Assembly (NCBI RefSeq): GCF_023184515.1
Contig: NZ_JAAHBP010000018.1
Coordinates: 1-64,000 of the forward strand
Length of the DNA stretch: 64,000 bases
Source of the DNA: Streptomyces sp. D2-8
GTDB lineage: Bacteria; Actinomycetota; Actinomycetes; Streptomycetales; Streptomycetaceae
Direction of reading: 5' to 3'
Every line of letters starts with the position of its first letter. Position 1 is the first letter of the stretch. A program made the position numbers and the translations under genes. Positions 42,380 to 50,861 of the stretch are shown in pieces. The notes beneath the pieces were generated by a model that did not search any database, was not told the origin of the DNA, and saw only the letters and a program-made list of their open reading frames with translations.

Positions 42380-43519
42380 TCACGCGGTGCTGCAGGCGGT
42401 GCCGTTCAGGCTGAAACCGGAGGGCTTGGCGAAGGCGCCGCTCGAGGTGCCCTGGAACCCGAAGGTCGCCTGGCCACCGGCGGCCACCTCACCGTTGTGG
42501 GCCACGTTGCTCGCGGTGACGGCTCCCGACGAGCCGGACAGGTTCGCGTTCCAGGCGTTGGTGATCTGCTGCCCGGACGGGAGGGTGAAGGCGAGCTTCC
42601 AGCCGCTCACGCGGGAGGAGCCGGTGTTGGTGATGGTGACATCGGCGGTGAAGCCGCCCTGCCAGGCGTTCGCCCCGTACGACACCTTGCAGGCCGTGGA
42701 GCCTCCGGGGTTGCCCGGGCCGCCGGGGTCACCGGTGGAGCCCGTGTTGACGGTGGAGGAGAACGAGTTCACCGCGAGGCCCGCGCCGTTCTGCCAGGGC
42801 TCGAACCCCGCCTGAACACTCGTCATGTACCAGTTGTTCTGGGCGAGTCCCCGGGACACGGTCTGCCGGACGAAGTCCATGACGTCGAAGGACCAACTGG
42901 TGATCGCCGACGGTGCGACGAACGACAGCACGTCGTTCGAGCCGTTGCTGCCGGACCACAGCTGCCACTCGCGCCCGGCCACGGTGGCGGTGCCGACCGG
43001 GGATCCGATGGGCTGGATGGGACCGACCTTGTTGAACCAGATCATGATCTCGGTCCGGTTCACGCCGTCGGTGCGGGGCGTGGGGTCGAGCCAGATGTCG
43101 TACGAGGCGTTGTACGCCGCGTTGTTCACGTAGGTGTAGGAGATGCTCGAGGGTGCGGAGGAGATGGTGCTGAGCTGAGCGGGAAGCTTGGTGCCGGGCG
43201 AGCAGTTGGTGTAGTGGCAGCCGTTGTAGACGGACGGGTAGGACTTCGGAGCGCCGTTCGTGGGGACGGAGCCGTCGGCCTGGGTGATCCTGAACCCCGA
43301 GTCGGTGGCGGCGACGCACTGGGTGTCGTTGGTGCCCCAGCGGTTGTTCTGCACCACGTAGCGGCCCTGGATGGTCGTGGAACCGAAGGGTTGGCAGATC
43401 GTGGTGTCGGCCCGCGCCGCCGAGGACGCGGTCAGCAGCGCGGCGAGTGAGACGAGCGAGGTGAGCAGCGCGCCGAGCAGGCCACGCGCGCTGTGGGCAT
43501 GGTGGGGTGAAGGACGCAT
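42380..43519 (-). CDS. Secreted GH12 endo-1,4-beta-glucanase with CBM2
   Basis: 379 residues. Sec signal 1-37 (LLGALLTSLVSLAALLTAS, cleavage after ARA). GH12 domain about 38-255: VVQNNRWGTNDTQCV, nucleophile Glu in NRTEIMIWFN (about 152-161), acid/base Glu in AGFEPWQNG (about 236-244). A Gly/Pro/Ser linker (about 257-278) leads to a family 2 cellulose-binding module with CKVSYGANAWQGGFTADVTI and GFSLNGTACS, bounded by two Cys. It resembles the CelB-type endoglucanases of Streptomyces. A perfect CebR-type box (43572-43585) lies 52 bp upstream, so cellobiose-derepressed expression is expected. Confidence 0.93.
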   Translation of the reverse strand: MRPSPHHAHSARGLLGALLTSLVSLAALLTASSAARADTTICQPFGSTTIQGRYVVQNNRWGTNDTQCVAATDSGFRITQADGSVPTNGAPKSYPSVYNGCHYTNCSPGTKLPAQLSTISSAPSSISYTYVNNAAYNASYDIWLDPTPRTDGVNRTEIMIWFNKVGPIQPIGSPVGTATVAGREWQLWSGSNGSNDVLSFVAPSAITSWSFDVMDFVRQTVSRGLAQNNWYMTSVQAGFEPWQNGAGLAVNSFSSTVNTGSTGDPGGPGNPGGSTACKVSYGANAWQGGFTADVTITNTGSSRVSGWKLAFTLPSGQQITNAWNANLSGSSGAVTASNVAHNGEVAAGGQATFGFQGTSSGAFAKPSGFSLNGTACSTA

Positions 43520-43571
43520 GCGGATCCTCTTCGAGGGGGGAGGTAAGGAAGTGTTCCCGGGAACTCGTGAA

Positions 43572-43585
43572 TGGGAGCGCTCCCA
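43572..43585. promoter_or_regulatory. CebR-type operator TGGGAGCGCTCCCA upstream of GH12
   Basis: Perfect 14-bp palindrome identical to the operator known for the Streptomyces cellobiose-responsive repressor CebR. It lies 52 bp before the endoglucanase start. Confidence 0.88.
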
Positions 43586-43746
43586 ATTCTGGGGATCGGC
43601 ACGGACTGTAGGGGTGCTTCAGGTCCCTGACAAGACTGCCGGCATGAACCCGTCGGAACTGATTCCGGAGACGCGGGTCAGACGAGGGCGTCGAGCCACA
43701 GCGCGCCCCGACTCCGGTGCGGTTCACAGGCGTTGGCCGGTGAACG

Positions 43747-44769
43747 TCAGGTCGAGTCGCGGACCACCAGCTCCGTACGGAGGATGACGTGACGCCACGC
43801 CACGGCACCTTCCTCCATCTCCTCCAGGAGGAGCCGGACCATGGCACGTCCGATCTCCTCGATCGGCTGGCGGACCGTGGTGAGCCGTGGTTCGGTCCGC
43901 TGAGCCAGCGGAAAGTCGTCGAAGCCGATCACGGCGACATCCTCCGGCACCCGGCGCCCGGCCGCGCGCAGCGCCTCCAGAGCCCCTGCGGCCGTGGTGT
44001 CCGACGCGGCGACCACGCCGTCGATGTCCGGATGGCGTTCGATGAGCTCGGCCATGGCGCGGCGTCCGCTCTCGGCCGTGAAGTCGCTCTCGGCGACACG
44101 GGTCCGCTCGCCTTCCAGGCCCGCCGACGCCAGAGCCTCCTGGTAGCCGCGCAGTCGGCACTGGGCGGCGTACAGGTCCAGCGGCCCGGTGATGGTGGCT
44201 ATGACTCTGCGGCCTCGTTGCAGGAGATGGGAGACGGCACTGCGGGCTCCGCCGATGTTGTCCGCGTCGACGTAGCTGACGTACTCGTCGCCCGAGCGGC
44301 GCCCCAGCAGCACGGTCGGCATCCGGGCCTCGGCGAGCATGTCCGGCAGCGGATCGCCGGCGTGCACGGACATCAGCAGGACACCGTCCACCCGGCCACC
44401 GCGGGCGTACTCGAGGAAGCGCTGCCGCTCGGCGTCGGAGCGGACCAGGGTCAGCAGCAGCTGTATGCCGGTGTCCGTCAGCGCGTCGCCGAGCGAGCTG
44501 ACGATCTCGGAGAAGAAGGGCTCCGCGAACTGCCGCCAGTCCGGCTCCGTCATGACCAGGGCGACGGCGTCGGCCCGCCGCCCGGCCAGCGAACGGGCCG
44601 CGAGGTTGGGCACGTAACCCAGTTCGTCGATGGCCTGTTGCACGGCTCGACGCGTCGACTCCCTCACACCCGCCGCGTTGTTGATGACGCGGGAGACCGT
44701 GCCTCGACCCACCTGCGCGTGGGCGGCCACCTCCTCCAGCGTCGGTGTCCCCGGGCGTCGCCTGCCCAT
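43747..44769 (-). CDS. LacI-family regulator, CebR-like
   Basis: 340 residues from ATG 44769. DNA-binding head PTLEEVAAHAQVGRGTVSRV, INNAAGVRESTRRAV, ending with the LGYVPNLAARSLAG hinge helix (CebR-like TLEEVAxxAxVGRGTVSRVIN). The sugar domain follows (VALVMTEPDWRQFAEPFF, VIGFDDFPLAQRTEPRLTTVRQP). CebR-type boxes lie upstream of both this gene (44873) and the GH12 gene (43572), which suggests autoregulation and control of cellulase. Whether this is the genome's CebR or a local paralogue cannot be told: no cebEFG transporter is adjacent. Confidence 0.9.
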   Translation of the reverse strand: MGRRRPGTPTLEEVAAHAQVGRGTVSRVINNAAGVRESTRRAVQQAIDELGYVPNLAARSLAGRRADAVALVMTEPDWRQFAEPFFSEIVSSLGDALTDTGIQLLLTLVRSDAERQRFLEYARGGRVDGVLLMSVHAGDPLPDMLAEARMPTVLLGRRSGDEYVSYVDADNIGGARSAVSHLLQRGRRVIATITGPLDLYAAQCRLRGYQEALASAGLEGERTRVAESDFTAESGRRAMAELIERHPDIDGVVAASDTTAAGALEALRAAGRRVPEDVAVIGFDDFPLAQRTEPRLTTVRQPIEEIGRAMVRLLLEEMEEGAVAWRHVILRTELVVRDST

Positions 44770-44872
44770 GACCACCTCCCCCACGAGATCACCGATCTTA
44801 CCGGCCGGAGGTAATCGAGCACATGACTTCGGCAATGGCACCGGGTCAGGCGGTCACGCCGCAACGCGAGGT

Positions 44873-44886
44873 TGGGAGCGCTCCCG
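44873..44886. promoter_or_regulatory. CebR-type operator upstream of the LacI gene
   Basis: TGGGAGCGCTCCCG matches the 14-bp CebR palindrome at 13 positions. It lies 104 bp upstream of the LacI-family start and just beyond the 3' side of the GH48 remnant. Confidence 0.75.
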
Positions 44887-44934
44887 TCCTGGTGGGGAGG
44901 TATGGGGGTCTATCGCTGGTGGTCGAAGGCGGAC

Positions 44935-45195
44935 TCGCTGTTTCAAGGCTTCGGCCAGCGGGTTCTGGTAGCCGCTGCGGGCGAAGCTGGATCCGATCCG
45001 CCAGGACCAGCCGGCGCTGGTCATGTACTTCTCCATGATCTCCCAGAGGCCGTTGAACTTGGTCCAGTCGCCGGTGATCTTTCCGTACACGGCCTGGAGC
45101 CAGAGGAGGTAGCTGTACGCCTCGGACGTGGTCTCGTGGCCGTGGTCGGGGGCCTCGACGATCAGCGTCTCGAAGTACTTCAAGAAGATCGGCGA
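44935..45195 (-). pseudogene. GH48 cellulase fragment
   Basis: Minus-strand frame with [20 protein letters not shown] and [32 protein letters not shown], a highly conserved stretch of GH48 processive cellulases that includes the proton-donor Glu in HETTSEA. The GH48 domain is normally over 600 residues; only about 85 are left, with neither signal peptide nor cellulose-binding module, and sequence on both sides is unrelated. A clear relic of a lost cellobiohydrolase beside the cellulase regulator. Confidence 0.8.
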
Positions 45196-45231
45196 CTGCG
45201 TCGGACCTCGACCTGCCCGGCCGGCACCGGC

Positions 45232-45420
45232 AAGGAGGGACGGCCGCACCTACGCCTTCGACCACTACCGCCTGGAAGGCCGCGCCACCGTCCGCAATCC
45301 ACACCGGCATCGGCCGTGACACCGACAGTGACCTCTACCAGGACCGCCGCCACTACGCCTGGGACAACCGCTCCGACACCGCCACCCTCCGCAACGTCGA
45401 CAGCGGCCACTCCCGGACTG
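45232..45420 (+). pseudogene. Lamin-tail-domain protein fragment
   Basis: Plus-strand pieces [19 protein letters not shown] in one frame and TGIGRDTDSDLYQDRRHYAW, DNRSDTATLRNVDSGHSRT in the next match the second half of the lamin tail domain of secreted actinobacterial proteins (pattern ...vhTGxGtdt...yxxxxxyvWnNxgDtAtLrn). One base shift joins them. No start or signal peptide. Confidence 0.55.
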
Positions 45421-45494
45421 CTTCCGACACCGACCGGCGAGATGCGAGTGCGGACGGAGAAGCCCGCGGCGACTGCTGGCCGCAGTTCGGGCGA

Positions 45495-45872
45495 TCAAGA
45501 GTTCTCCTCCCTGCCGAGGGCAGAGCGCAGCCGGCGGTGTGCTTCTCCAGGACCGCCGCCCTCCTGACCTTCCAGCAGGGCGGCTGCGATGGCGTCCAGC
45601 TTGCGCTGGACGGCACGTTCGGCCCGCAGCTCGGAGTTCTTCAGCAGCGCCACCAGGAGCAGGGTCACCGCCGACATTGCCTCACCCATGAACAGAAGCC
45701 ACGTAATCGGCAGACCGATCACGTGCAACGTGACAGCCACGGCAACCAGGATCAGGCAGATCCCGAAGAACGGTGCCGAACTGGTGAACCGGGAGGCATT
45801 CTCGGCCAGCCTCTCAAACGGCTGACTCCGCTGGACCCCGCGGTCGGACGGATGCTTGAGAATCATGCTCAT
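45495..45872 (-). CDS. Low-affinity iron permease-family membrane protein
   Basis: 125 residues. FERLAENASRFTSSAPFFGI leads into two membrane segments (about 36-55, FGICLILVAVAVTLHVIGL; about 58-78, WLLFMGEAMSAVTLLLVALL). A cytosolic helix with AERAVQRKLDAIAAALLEGQ follows. The S.xFF helix-helix-RKLD layout is that of the Fet4-like family, whose bacterial members are short and of unproven transport function. ATG 45872; no ribosome site is striking. Confidence 0.75.
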   Translation of the reverse strand: MSMILKHPSDRGVQRSQPFERLAENASRFTSSAPFFGICLILVAVAVTLHVIGLPITWLLFMGEAMSAVTLLLVALLKNSELRAERAVQRKLDAIAAALLEGQEGGGPGEAHRRLRSALGREENS

Positions 45873-46117
45873 TCTCTACAGCGGACGGTGGCATACCCGA
45901 GGGCTGCCACACCCGGCCAGGATGCGGACTTCCTCCCCGCGGGTTCGGCGAGATCCCGTCCTGGTGTGCGGCGAAGGGGTCCTGGTCGACGCGATGGGCT
46001 CGTGCACTCGCTCCGTGTCGTCGCCGAAGGTACGGCGACGCTTTTCGAAAGCGGGCACCCGTTTCCGCCCCGGCGTCAGGGGCAGGCGCATCGTAGAGCG
46101 TCGACGAAGGGACCGAC

Positions 46118-46291
46118 ATGAGCACCGGGGAGAAGGCCAAGGCCACGACCGAGCAGGTTGTCGGGAAGGCTGTCAGGAAGCTGGCCCACGCGATGGGCAA
46201 GGACACCACCGCCGCCAAGGGCGCCGCACTGGAGGCACGGGGCAAGGCCCGAGCGACCAAGGAGGGTGCGAAGGGCAGCTTCCGCCACTGA
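46118..46291 (+). CDS. Small CsbD-like stress protein
   Basis: 57 residues: MSTGEKAKATTEQVVGKAVR, KLAHAMGKDTTAAKGAALEA, RGKARATKEGAKGSFRH. It is Lys/Ala/Gly-rich and helical with repeated E.A.GK patterns, as in CsbD/YjbJ hydrophilic stress proteins (pfam CsbD: GkxkqxxGkxxdx...gkaxqxkG). The ATG has GAAGGGA seven bases upstream. It lies opposite the decayed end of the PfkB kinase, with no operon partner. Confidence 0.65.
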   Translation: MSTGEKAKATTEQVVGKAVRKLAHAMGKDTTAAKGAALEARGKARATKEGAKGSFRH

Positions 46292-46319
46292 TCGCCTCCA
46301 GGGATGGAGCGAAACGATT

Positions 46320-46996
46320 CCGTATTGATGCCCGTGCCGCCGATGCGCGTCGGGGCGCATCCCGGCCAGGCCGAGGGCGCCCACCACGACGTCGGCCTGC
46401 CGGGCGAGTCGCAGGTCGACCTCGCGGGCCCGGTCGGCGCCGCCCCGGCCGGCCCACAGGCTCGGGCGGTGGTTGGGGTCGTAGGCGACCGTGACGCCGT
46501 GGCGCCGGGCCGCTGCCATCGCCTCCTCCGCGACGTCCACCGTGGTCTCGGACAGGCCGGCGAAGATGCCGCCGGTGTGGAACCACCGCACACCTGGGGC
46601 GAAGACCGTGTCCCAGTCGACGTCCCCCTTGCGGAGCTGGGAGACCGCCGTGTGCGCGCGGTCGCTGACGCCCAGTGCGCCGCGGATGCCGAAGCCGCGC
46701 TCGACGAGGTTGAGGCCGTTGCGGGCGGTGCGTCCGATGCCGTCGCCGGGCACCCAGCGGATCAGGGAGGTGTCGACGCCGCCCTGGAGGACGAGGTCCT
46801 CCACGAGCCGCCCCACCGCGTTGTCGGCCAGGGCGGTCACGACGGCCGTGCGCAGACCGAAGCAGCGGCGCAGCCCGCGTACCACGTTGTACTCGCCTCC
46901 GCCCTCCCAGACCTGGAAGGAGCGGGCGGTGCGGATCCGTCCCTCGCCCGGGTCGAAACGGAGCATCACCTCGCATAGGGCCACCACGTCGGTCAC
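46320..46996 (-). pseudogene. PfkB-family sugar kinase (KDG kinase-like), truncated
   Basis: GTG 46996 (AAAGGAG upstream) overlaps the aldolase stop as GTGA. The sequence TDVVALCEVMLRFDPGEGRI, VWEGGGEYNVVRGLRRCFGL, RTARNGLNLVERGFG and GVTVAYDPNHRPSLW is the N-terminal two thirds of a 2-keto-3-deoxy-sugar-acid kinase. Where relatives read VVVGNEEDF the frame degenerates (ALGLAGMRPDAHRRHG, about 46320-46390). The GAGDxF catalytic motif of the PfkB C-terminus is absent, so the product would be inactive. The remaining open frame runs antisense through the CsbD gene. Confidence 0.75.
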
Positions 46997-47400
46997 GTCG
47001 AACTCCTTTCCACGGCATCGGCGGTCAGCCGGCGGATGCCCTCGTAGTCGCCCTGCCGAAGGTGTGCCGAAGTGGCCGTCCAACTGCCGCCGACGGCCAG
47101 GACGGCGGGCTCGGCGAGGTAGGCGGCGGGGTGGTCGGCGCCGATGCCGCCGGTCGGCACGAATCGCACGTGCGGGAAGGGCACCGCGAGCGCCCGCAGC
47201 GTCCGGACACCACCGAGGGGTTCGGCGGGGAAGAGCTTGACGGTGTCGAAGCCGGCTAGCGGCTAGCAGTGCGCCCATCAGCTCGGTGGCGGTGGCGATG
47301 CCGGGCACGAGAAGAACCGCCAACTCCCGGCACTTCGCTACGTCGTCGTCATAGCCGGGGGAGACGATGCAGCGGGCCCCGGCGGCGACGGCACGCTGGG
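46993..47400 (-). pseudogene. KDPG aldolase (Eda) remnant, 5' end lost and frameshifted
   Basis: Two frames carry the C-terminal part of 2-keto-3-deoxy-6-phosphogluconate aldolase: AVAAGARCIVSPGYDDDV and LLVPGIATATELMGALLA up to about 47260, then FDTVKLFPAEPLGGVRTLRA and VRFVPTGGIGADHPAAYL to the stop at 46993. The Schiff-base Lys is in TVKLFPAE. A short duplication (GCTAGCCGCTAGC near 47257-47270) accompanies the shift. The first third, with the active-site Glu, is missing because the frame continues directly from the fuconate dehydratase-like gene. Confidence 0.75.
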
Positions 47401-48214
47401 CCCAGTCGATGGCGGGCTGGACGTCCCATCTCTTCTCTGGTTGGCGTCCACGGCGATACGGATGCCGTCGCCGACCGTCTCGCGGGCGGTGCGCATGCGC
47501 CGTACGTCGTCTTCCAGATCGGCGCCGACCTTGAGCTTGATCTGGGTGAAGCCGTCGGCGACGGCCTCGCGGGCCAGGCGGGCGAGCTTCTCGTCGGAGT
47601 AGCCGAGCCAGCCGGGGGTGGTGGTGTACGCGGGATAGCCCCGGTCGAGCAGACGGCCGATGCGATGTGCCCGGCCCGGTTCGGTGCGACGCAGGATCTC
47701 CAGTGCCTCCTCGGGGGTGAGGGCGTCGCTCAGCCAGCGGAAGTCGACCTGCGCGACCAGTTCTTCGGGTGGCATTTCGCCGAGGAAGCGCCAGACCGGC
47801 TGTCGACGCGCTTGGCGGCCAGGTCCCAGGCGGCGTTGACGACGGCGCCGGTGGCCATATGGATGGTGCCCTTCTCCGGCCCAGCCAGCGCGGTTGGGGA
47901 TCGTGGACGAGGGAGCGCGAGAAGGCGCCGAGATCGCGGCAGGCTTCTTCGACCGAGCGGCCCACCAATGCGGGGCCGGGGTTTGGATGGCGGCGGCCCG
48001 GGCGTCGTTGCCGCGGCCGGTGGTGAAGGCGGGGGCGTGGCCCTCCAGCCCGTCGCCGGCGTCGGTGCGCAGGACGACGTAGGCGGCGGAGTAGTCGGTT
48101 AGGGGTTCATCGCGTCCTACCCATCCAGGTGCCCGACGTCGGGAAACGCACGTCCAGCACATCCAGGGCGGTGATGCGGGCGGATGCCGGGGCAGCGGAC
48201 TGGACGGATGACAT
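47401..48214 (-). pseudogene. Enolase-superfamily (fuconate dehydratase-like) remnant fused to Eda
   Basis: ATG 48214 starts ARITALDVLDVRFPTSG, followed after a shift by [27 protein letters not shown]-type text and [30 protein letters not shown]. This is a close paralogue of the fuconate dehydratase at 36585 over its first 260 residues, with at least four frame breaks. After VDANQRxWDVQPAIDWAQ it passes at about 47400 straight into the middle of KDPG aldolase, so a deletion removed the dehydratase C-terminus (two metal ligands and His) and the aldolase start. Confidence 0.75.
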
Positions 48215-48261
48215 GGCGCGACTCCTGTGCGGGCGGGGCCGATGCGGCACCCTGAAGACTT

Positions 48262-48480
48262 GGGATGTATGTAGTTCCAGGCTTACCTGTGCGGGCTGCG
48301 CGGCAGCCCGAGGTGAGGGATGCATCCCATCAATGGTTTCCAAGCTTCCTGGTGAGCCGAGCATCGACCATCGGCGAGACATGCCATGTCTGTAACTCAA
48401 TGAACATGGCAATACAGAGTAAAAGCCCTAAAGAGTCATGCCGGAAAGCGCCTTACATCCCTGCACGACCGTTGACATCC
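48262..48480. promoter_or_regulatory. Control region of the second fucosidase with degenerate motif copies
   Basis: GGGATGTATGT (48262-48272) is the reverse of ACATACATCCC, matching the left arm of the fucose motif. ACATCC repeats at 48455-48460 and 48475-48480, 20 bp apart. Other symmetric elements: the palindrome GGGATGCATCCC (48317-48328) and the arms TGCCATGT (48382-48389) and ACATGGCA (48404-48411). The region separates the minus-strand relic cluster from GH29. Confidence 0.4.
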
Positions 48481-48541
48481 CAGGTGTGCATGGTCGATCT
48501 TCATGCGTAATCCCCCCGCCCCCTCTGTCAGGGATCCCTCC

Positions 48542-50776
48542 ATGCCGAGCTCTTCGATCAGCAGACGTCAGTTACTGGCCGGTGCCTCCTGCGTGGCCGC
48601 TGCGGCCGTCGCCGGAGGTGTCTTCGGCGCGGGTGGCGCGCACGCTGCGCCCCGCAGGTACACGCCGGATTGGGACTCGGTCGATCAGCACCCACCCGCC
48701 CCCGAGTGGTTCCAGGACGCCAAGTTCGGCATCTACTTCCACTGGGGCGCCTTCAGCGTCCCCGCCCACGACAACGAGTGGTACCCGCGCAACATGTACC
48801 TGAGCGGCAGCACCGCCAACAGACACCACAAGGCCATCTACGGCGACCCGTCGGCGTGGCCGTACCACAACTTCGTCGACGGAGGGCGGGACCTGGCGGG
48901 CAACGCCGTCAAGTTCGCGCCGAAGCTGAAGTCGGCGGGCGGCGAGTTCGACCCCGACGAGTGGGTGCAACTGTTCGTCGACGCGGGCGCCAAGTTCGCC
49001 GGCCCCGTGGCCGAGCACCATGACGGCTTCTCCATGTGGGGCAGCCAGGTCAACGAGTGGAACTCGGTGGACAAGGGCCCGGGTCTGAACCTGCTGCGGC
49101 TGTTCACCACGGCCATCCGCGCCAAGGGGCTCAAACTCCTGGTGGCGATGCACCACGCGTACAACTTCAACGGCTTCTACGGGTACGCGCCCGCGCAGTC
49201 GGACCCCAGCCTGAAGAAGCTCTACGGGCAGCTGAGCCGGGAGCAGGAGAACCAGCTCTGGTACGACAAGCTCAAGGAGGTCGTCGACCTCGCCCAGCCC
49301 GACATCCTCTGGCAGGACTTCAGCCTCGACGCCGTCGACGAGAAGCAGCGGCTGAACTTCCTGTCGTACTACTACAACCAGGCCGACAGCTGGGGCCGTG
49401 AGGTCGTCGCCACGTACAAGGACGGCATGAACGGCAAGGGCGAGGTGTTCGACTACGAGCGTGGGGGCCCCGCGGACCTGGCCGCCCCCTACTGGCTCAC
49501 GGACGACAGCATCTCCAGCTCCAGCTGGTGCTACACGGAGGGCATCGGCTACTACAGCATCCAGCAGATGCTGCACTCGTTCATCGACCGGGTGAGCAAG
49601 AACGGCAACATGCTGCTGAACATCGCGCCGATGGCCGACGGCACCATCCCGCAGGCGCAGAAGAGCATCCTGCTCGGCATCGGCGACCACCTGAAGCGCT
49701 TCGGCGAGTCGGTGTACTCGACCCGCGCCTGGACGGCTTACGGCGAGGGTCCGACGAAGATGGGCGGCGGGTCCTTCACCGCGCCGACGGCCGGCACCGC
49801 GCAGGACATCCGGTTCACCCGGAACAAGGCGGACGACGTGCTGTACGCCACCGTCCTCGGCTGGCCCGGCAGCTCTCTGACCGTCAAGACCCTGAACTCG
49901 GACCGGATCGACCTCTCGTCCCTCACGTCGGTCAAGCTCCTCGGCGCGACCGCCGGTACCTACATCGACCTGCCGACGCCGGCCCAGGGCTCCTCCGGAC
50001 TGACGGTCACCCTGCCGTCCTCGGCGCCGTACAGCGCGGGCGCCTACGTCCTCAAGCTCGCGTTCTCCGGCCGGATACCCGGCTTGCGCCCGCTGGCCGG
50101 TGCCGTCGGCTTCGGGGACGTCGACTACTCGGGCCGCGCCGCCGTACTCGCCCTCGGCGACTACACCACGGACCGGGTGATGTCGGCGGGGCTGGGCCCG
50201 CGTACCCTGTCCTCCCTCCGGCTCGCCCCCGGCTACCAGGTCATCGGCTACTCCGATGACGATTTCACCGGCACCTCCTGGACCTTCAACGTTGACAACC
50301 CCGATCTCCGGAACACCGGCAACAACGACCAAGTCGCGTCACTCAAGGTGCAGTTCCAGCCCTCGACGTACTTCCGGATCACCAATGTCACCGACGGCCT
50401 GGCCCTGGACAGCGGCGGCGACGTCGCCGCCGGGGCCAACCTCAAGCAATGGACCTGGAACGGCAGCAACAACCTGCAGTGGCAGGTGGTGGACGTCGGA
50501 GGCGGCTACTACAGGCTGGTCAACCGCACCAACGGCATGGTCGCCGACGGCTGGGGTGCCACGTCGGACGGCGCCGCGGTCCGGCAGGCGCCGTGGAACG
50601 GCGGAACCAACCAGCAATGGGCGATCACCCACCGGGGCGACGGCCGGTACTCGATCGCCAACCGCACCACCGGTCTGGTCCTCGACGGCGGAGGCAATGT
50701 GCCCTCCGGCTCCGTCACCAAGCAGTGGACCTACGGCAGCAGCACCAACCTGCTGTGGACCTTCACGGCCTTGTGA
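48542..50776 (+). CDS. Secreted GH29 alpha-L-fucosidase, second copy, with ricin-type lectin tail
   Basis: 744 residues from ATG 48542 (ATG 48503 is an alternative without ribosome site). Tat signal SRRQLLAGASC then AAVAGGVFGAGGAHA. GH29 barrel about 48-430: WFQDAKFGIYFHWGAFSVPA, VAEHHDGFSMWGSQV (about 155-169) and DILWQDFSLDAVDE (about 254-267), where Asp of QDF is the predicted nucleophile. The tail repeats the architecture of the first fucosidase: crystallin-like GYSDDDFTGTSWTF (about 565-580) and a ricin B lectin (about 608-744). Catalytic domains of the two are far more different than their tails, pointing to domain exchange. The subfamily, and so linkage specificity, probably differs. 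Confidence 0.9.
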   Translation: MPSSSISRRQLLAGASCVAAAAVAGGVFGAGGAHAAPRRYTPDWDSVDQHPPAPEWFQDAKFGIYFHWGAFSVPAHDNEWYPRNMYLSGSTANRHHKAIYGDPSAWPYHNFVDGGRDLAGNAVKFAPKLKSAGGEFDPDEWVQLFVDAGAKFAGPVAEHHDGFSMWGSQVNEWNSVDKGPGLNLLRLFTTAIRAKGLKLLVAMHHAYNFNGFYGYAPAQSDPSLKKLYGQLSREQENQLWYDKLKEVVDLAQPDILWQDFSLDAVDEKQRLNFLSYYYNQADSWGREVVATYKDGMNGKGEVFDYERGGPADLAAPYWLTDDSISSSSWCYTEGIGYYSIQQMLHSFIDRVSKNGNMLLNIAPMADGTIPQAQKSILLGIGDHLKRFGESVYSTRAWTAYGEGPTKMGGGSFTAPTAGTAQDIRFTRNKADDVLYATVLGWPGSSLTVKTLNSDRIDLSSLTSVKLLGATAGTYIDLPTPAQGSSGLTVTLPSSAPYSAGAYVLKLAFSGRIPGLRPLAGAVGFGDVDYSGRAAVLALGDYTTDRVMSAGLGPRTLSSLRLAPGYQVIGYSDDDFTGTSWTFNVDNPDLRNTGNNDQVASLKVQFQPSTYFRITNVTDGLALDSGGDVAAGANLKQWTWNGSNNLQWQVVDVGGGYYRLVNRTNGMVADGWGATSDGAAVRQAPWNGGTNQQWAITHRGDGRYSIANRTTGLVLDGGGNVPSGSVTKQWTYGSSTNLLWTFTAL

Positions 50777-50861
50777 CCCTCGTGGGACGTGACGAGCGGC
50801 TGCGGTTGAGCGCGTCGTGGCATCTGTCCCGCGGAGGGTAGGGGCAGGAGGGGACGATCCG

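Noticed and set aside
46076-47968. A 630-residue minus-strand open frame that could be read as a dehydratase-aldolase-kinase fusion protein
   Set aside because: Only parts of it match families, with frame changes inside the aldolase and dehydratase portions, and the last 80 residues are antisense to the CsbD-like gene. High GC keeps the frame open by chance.
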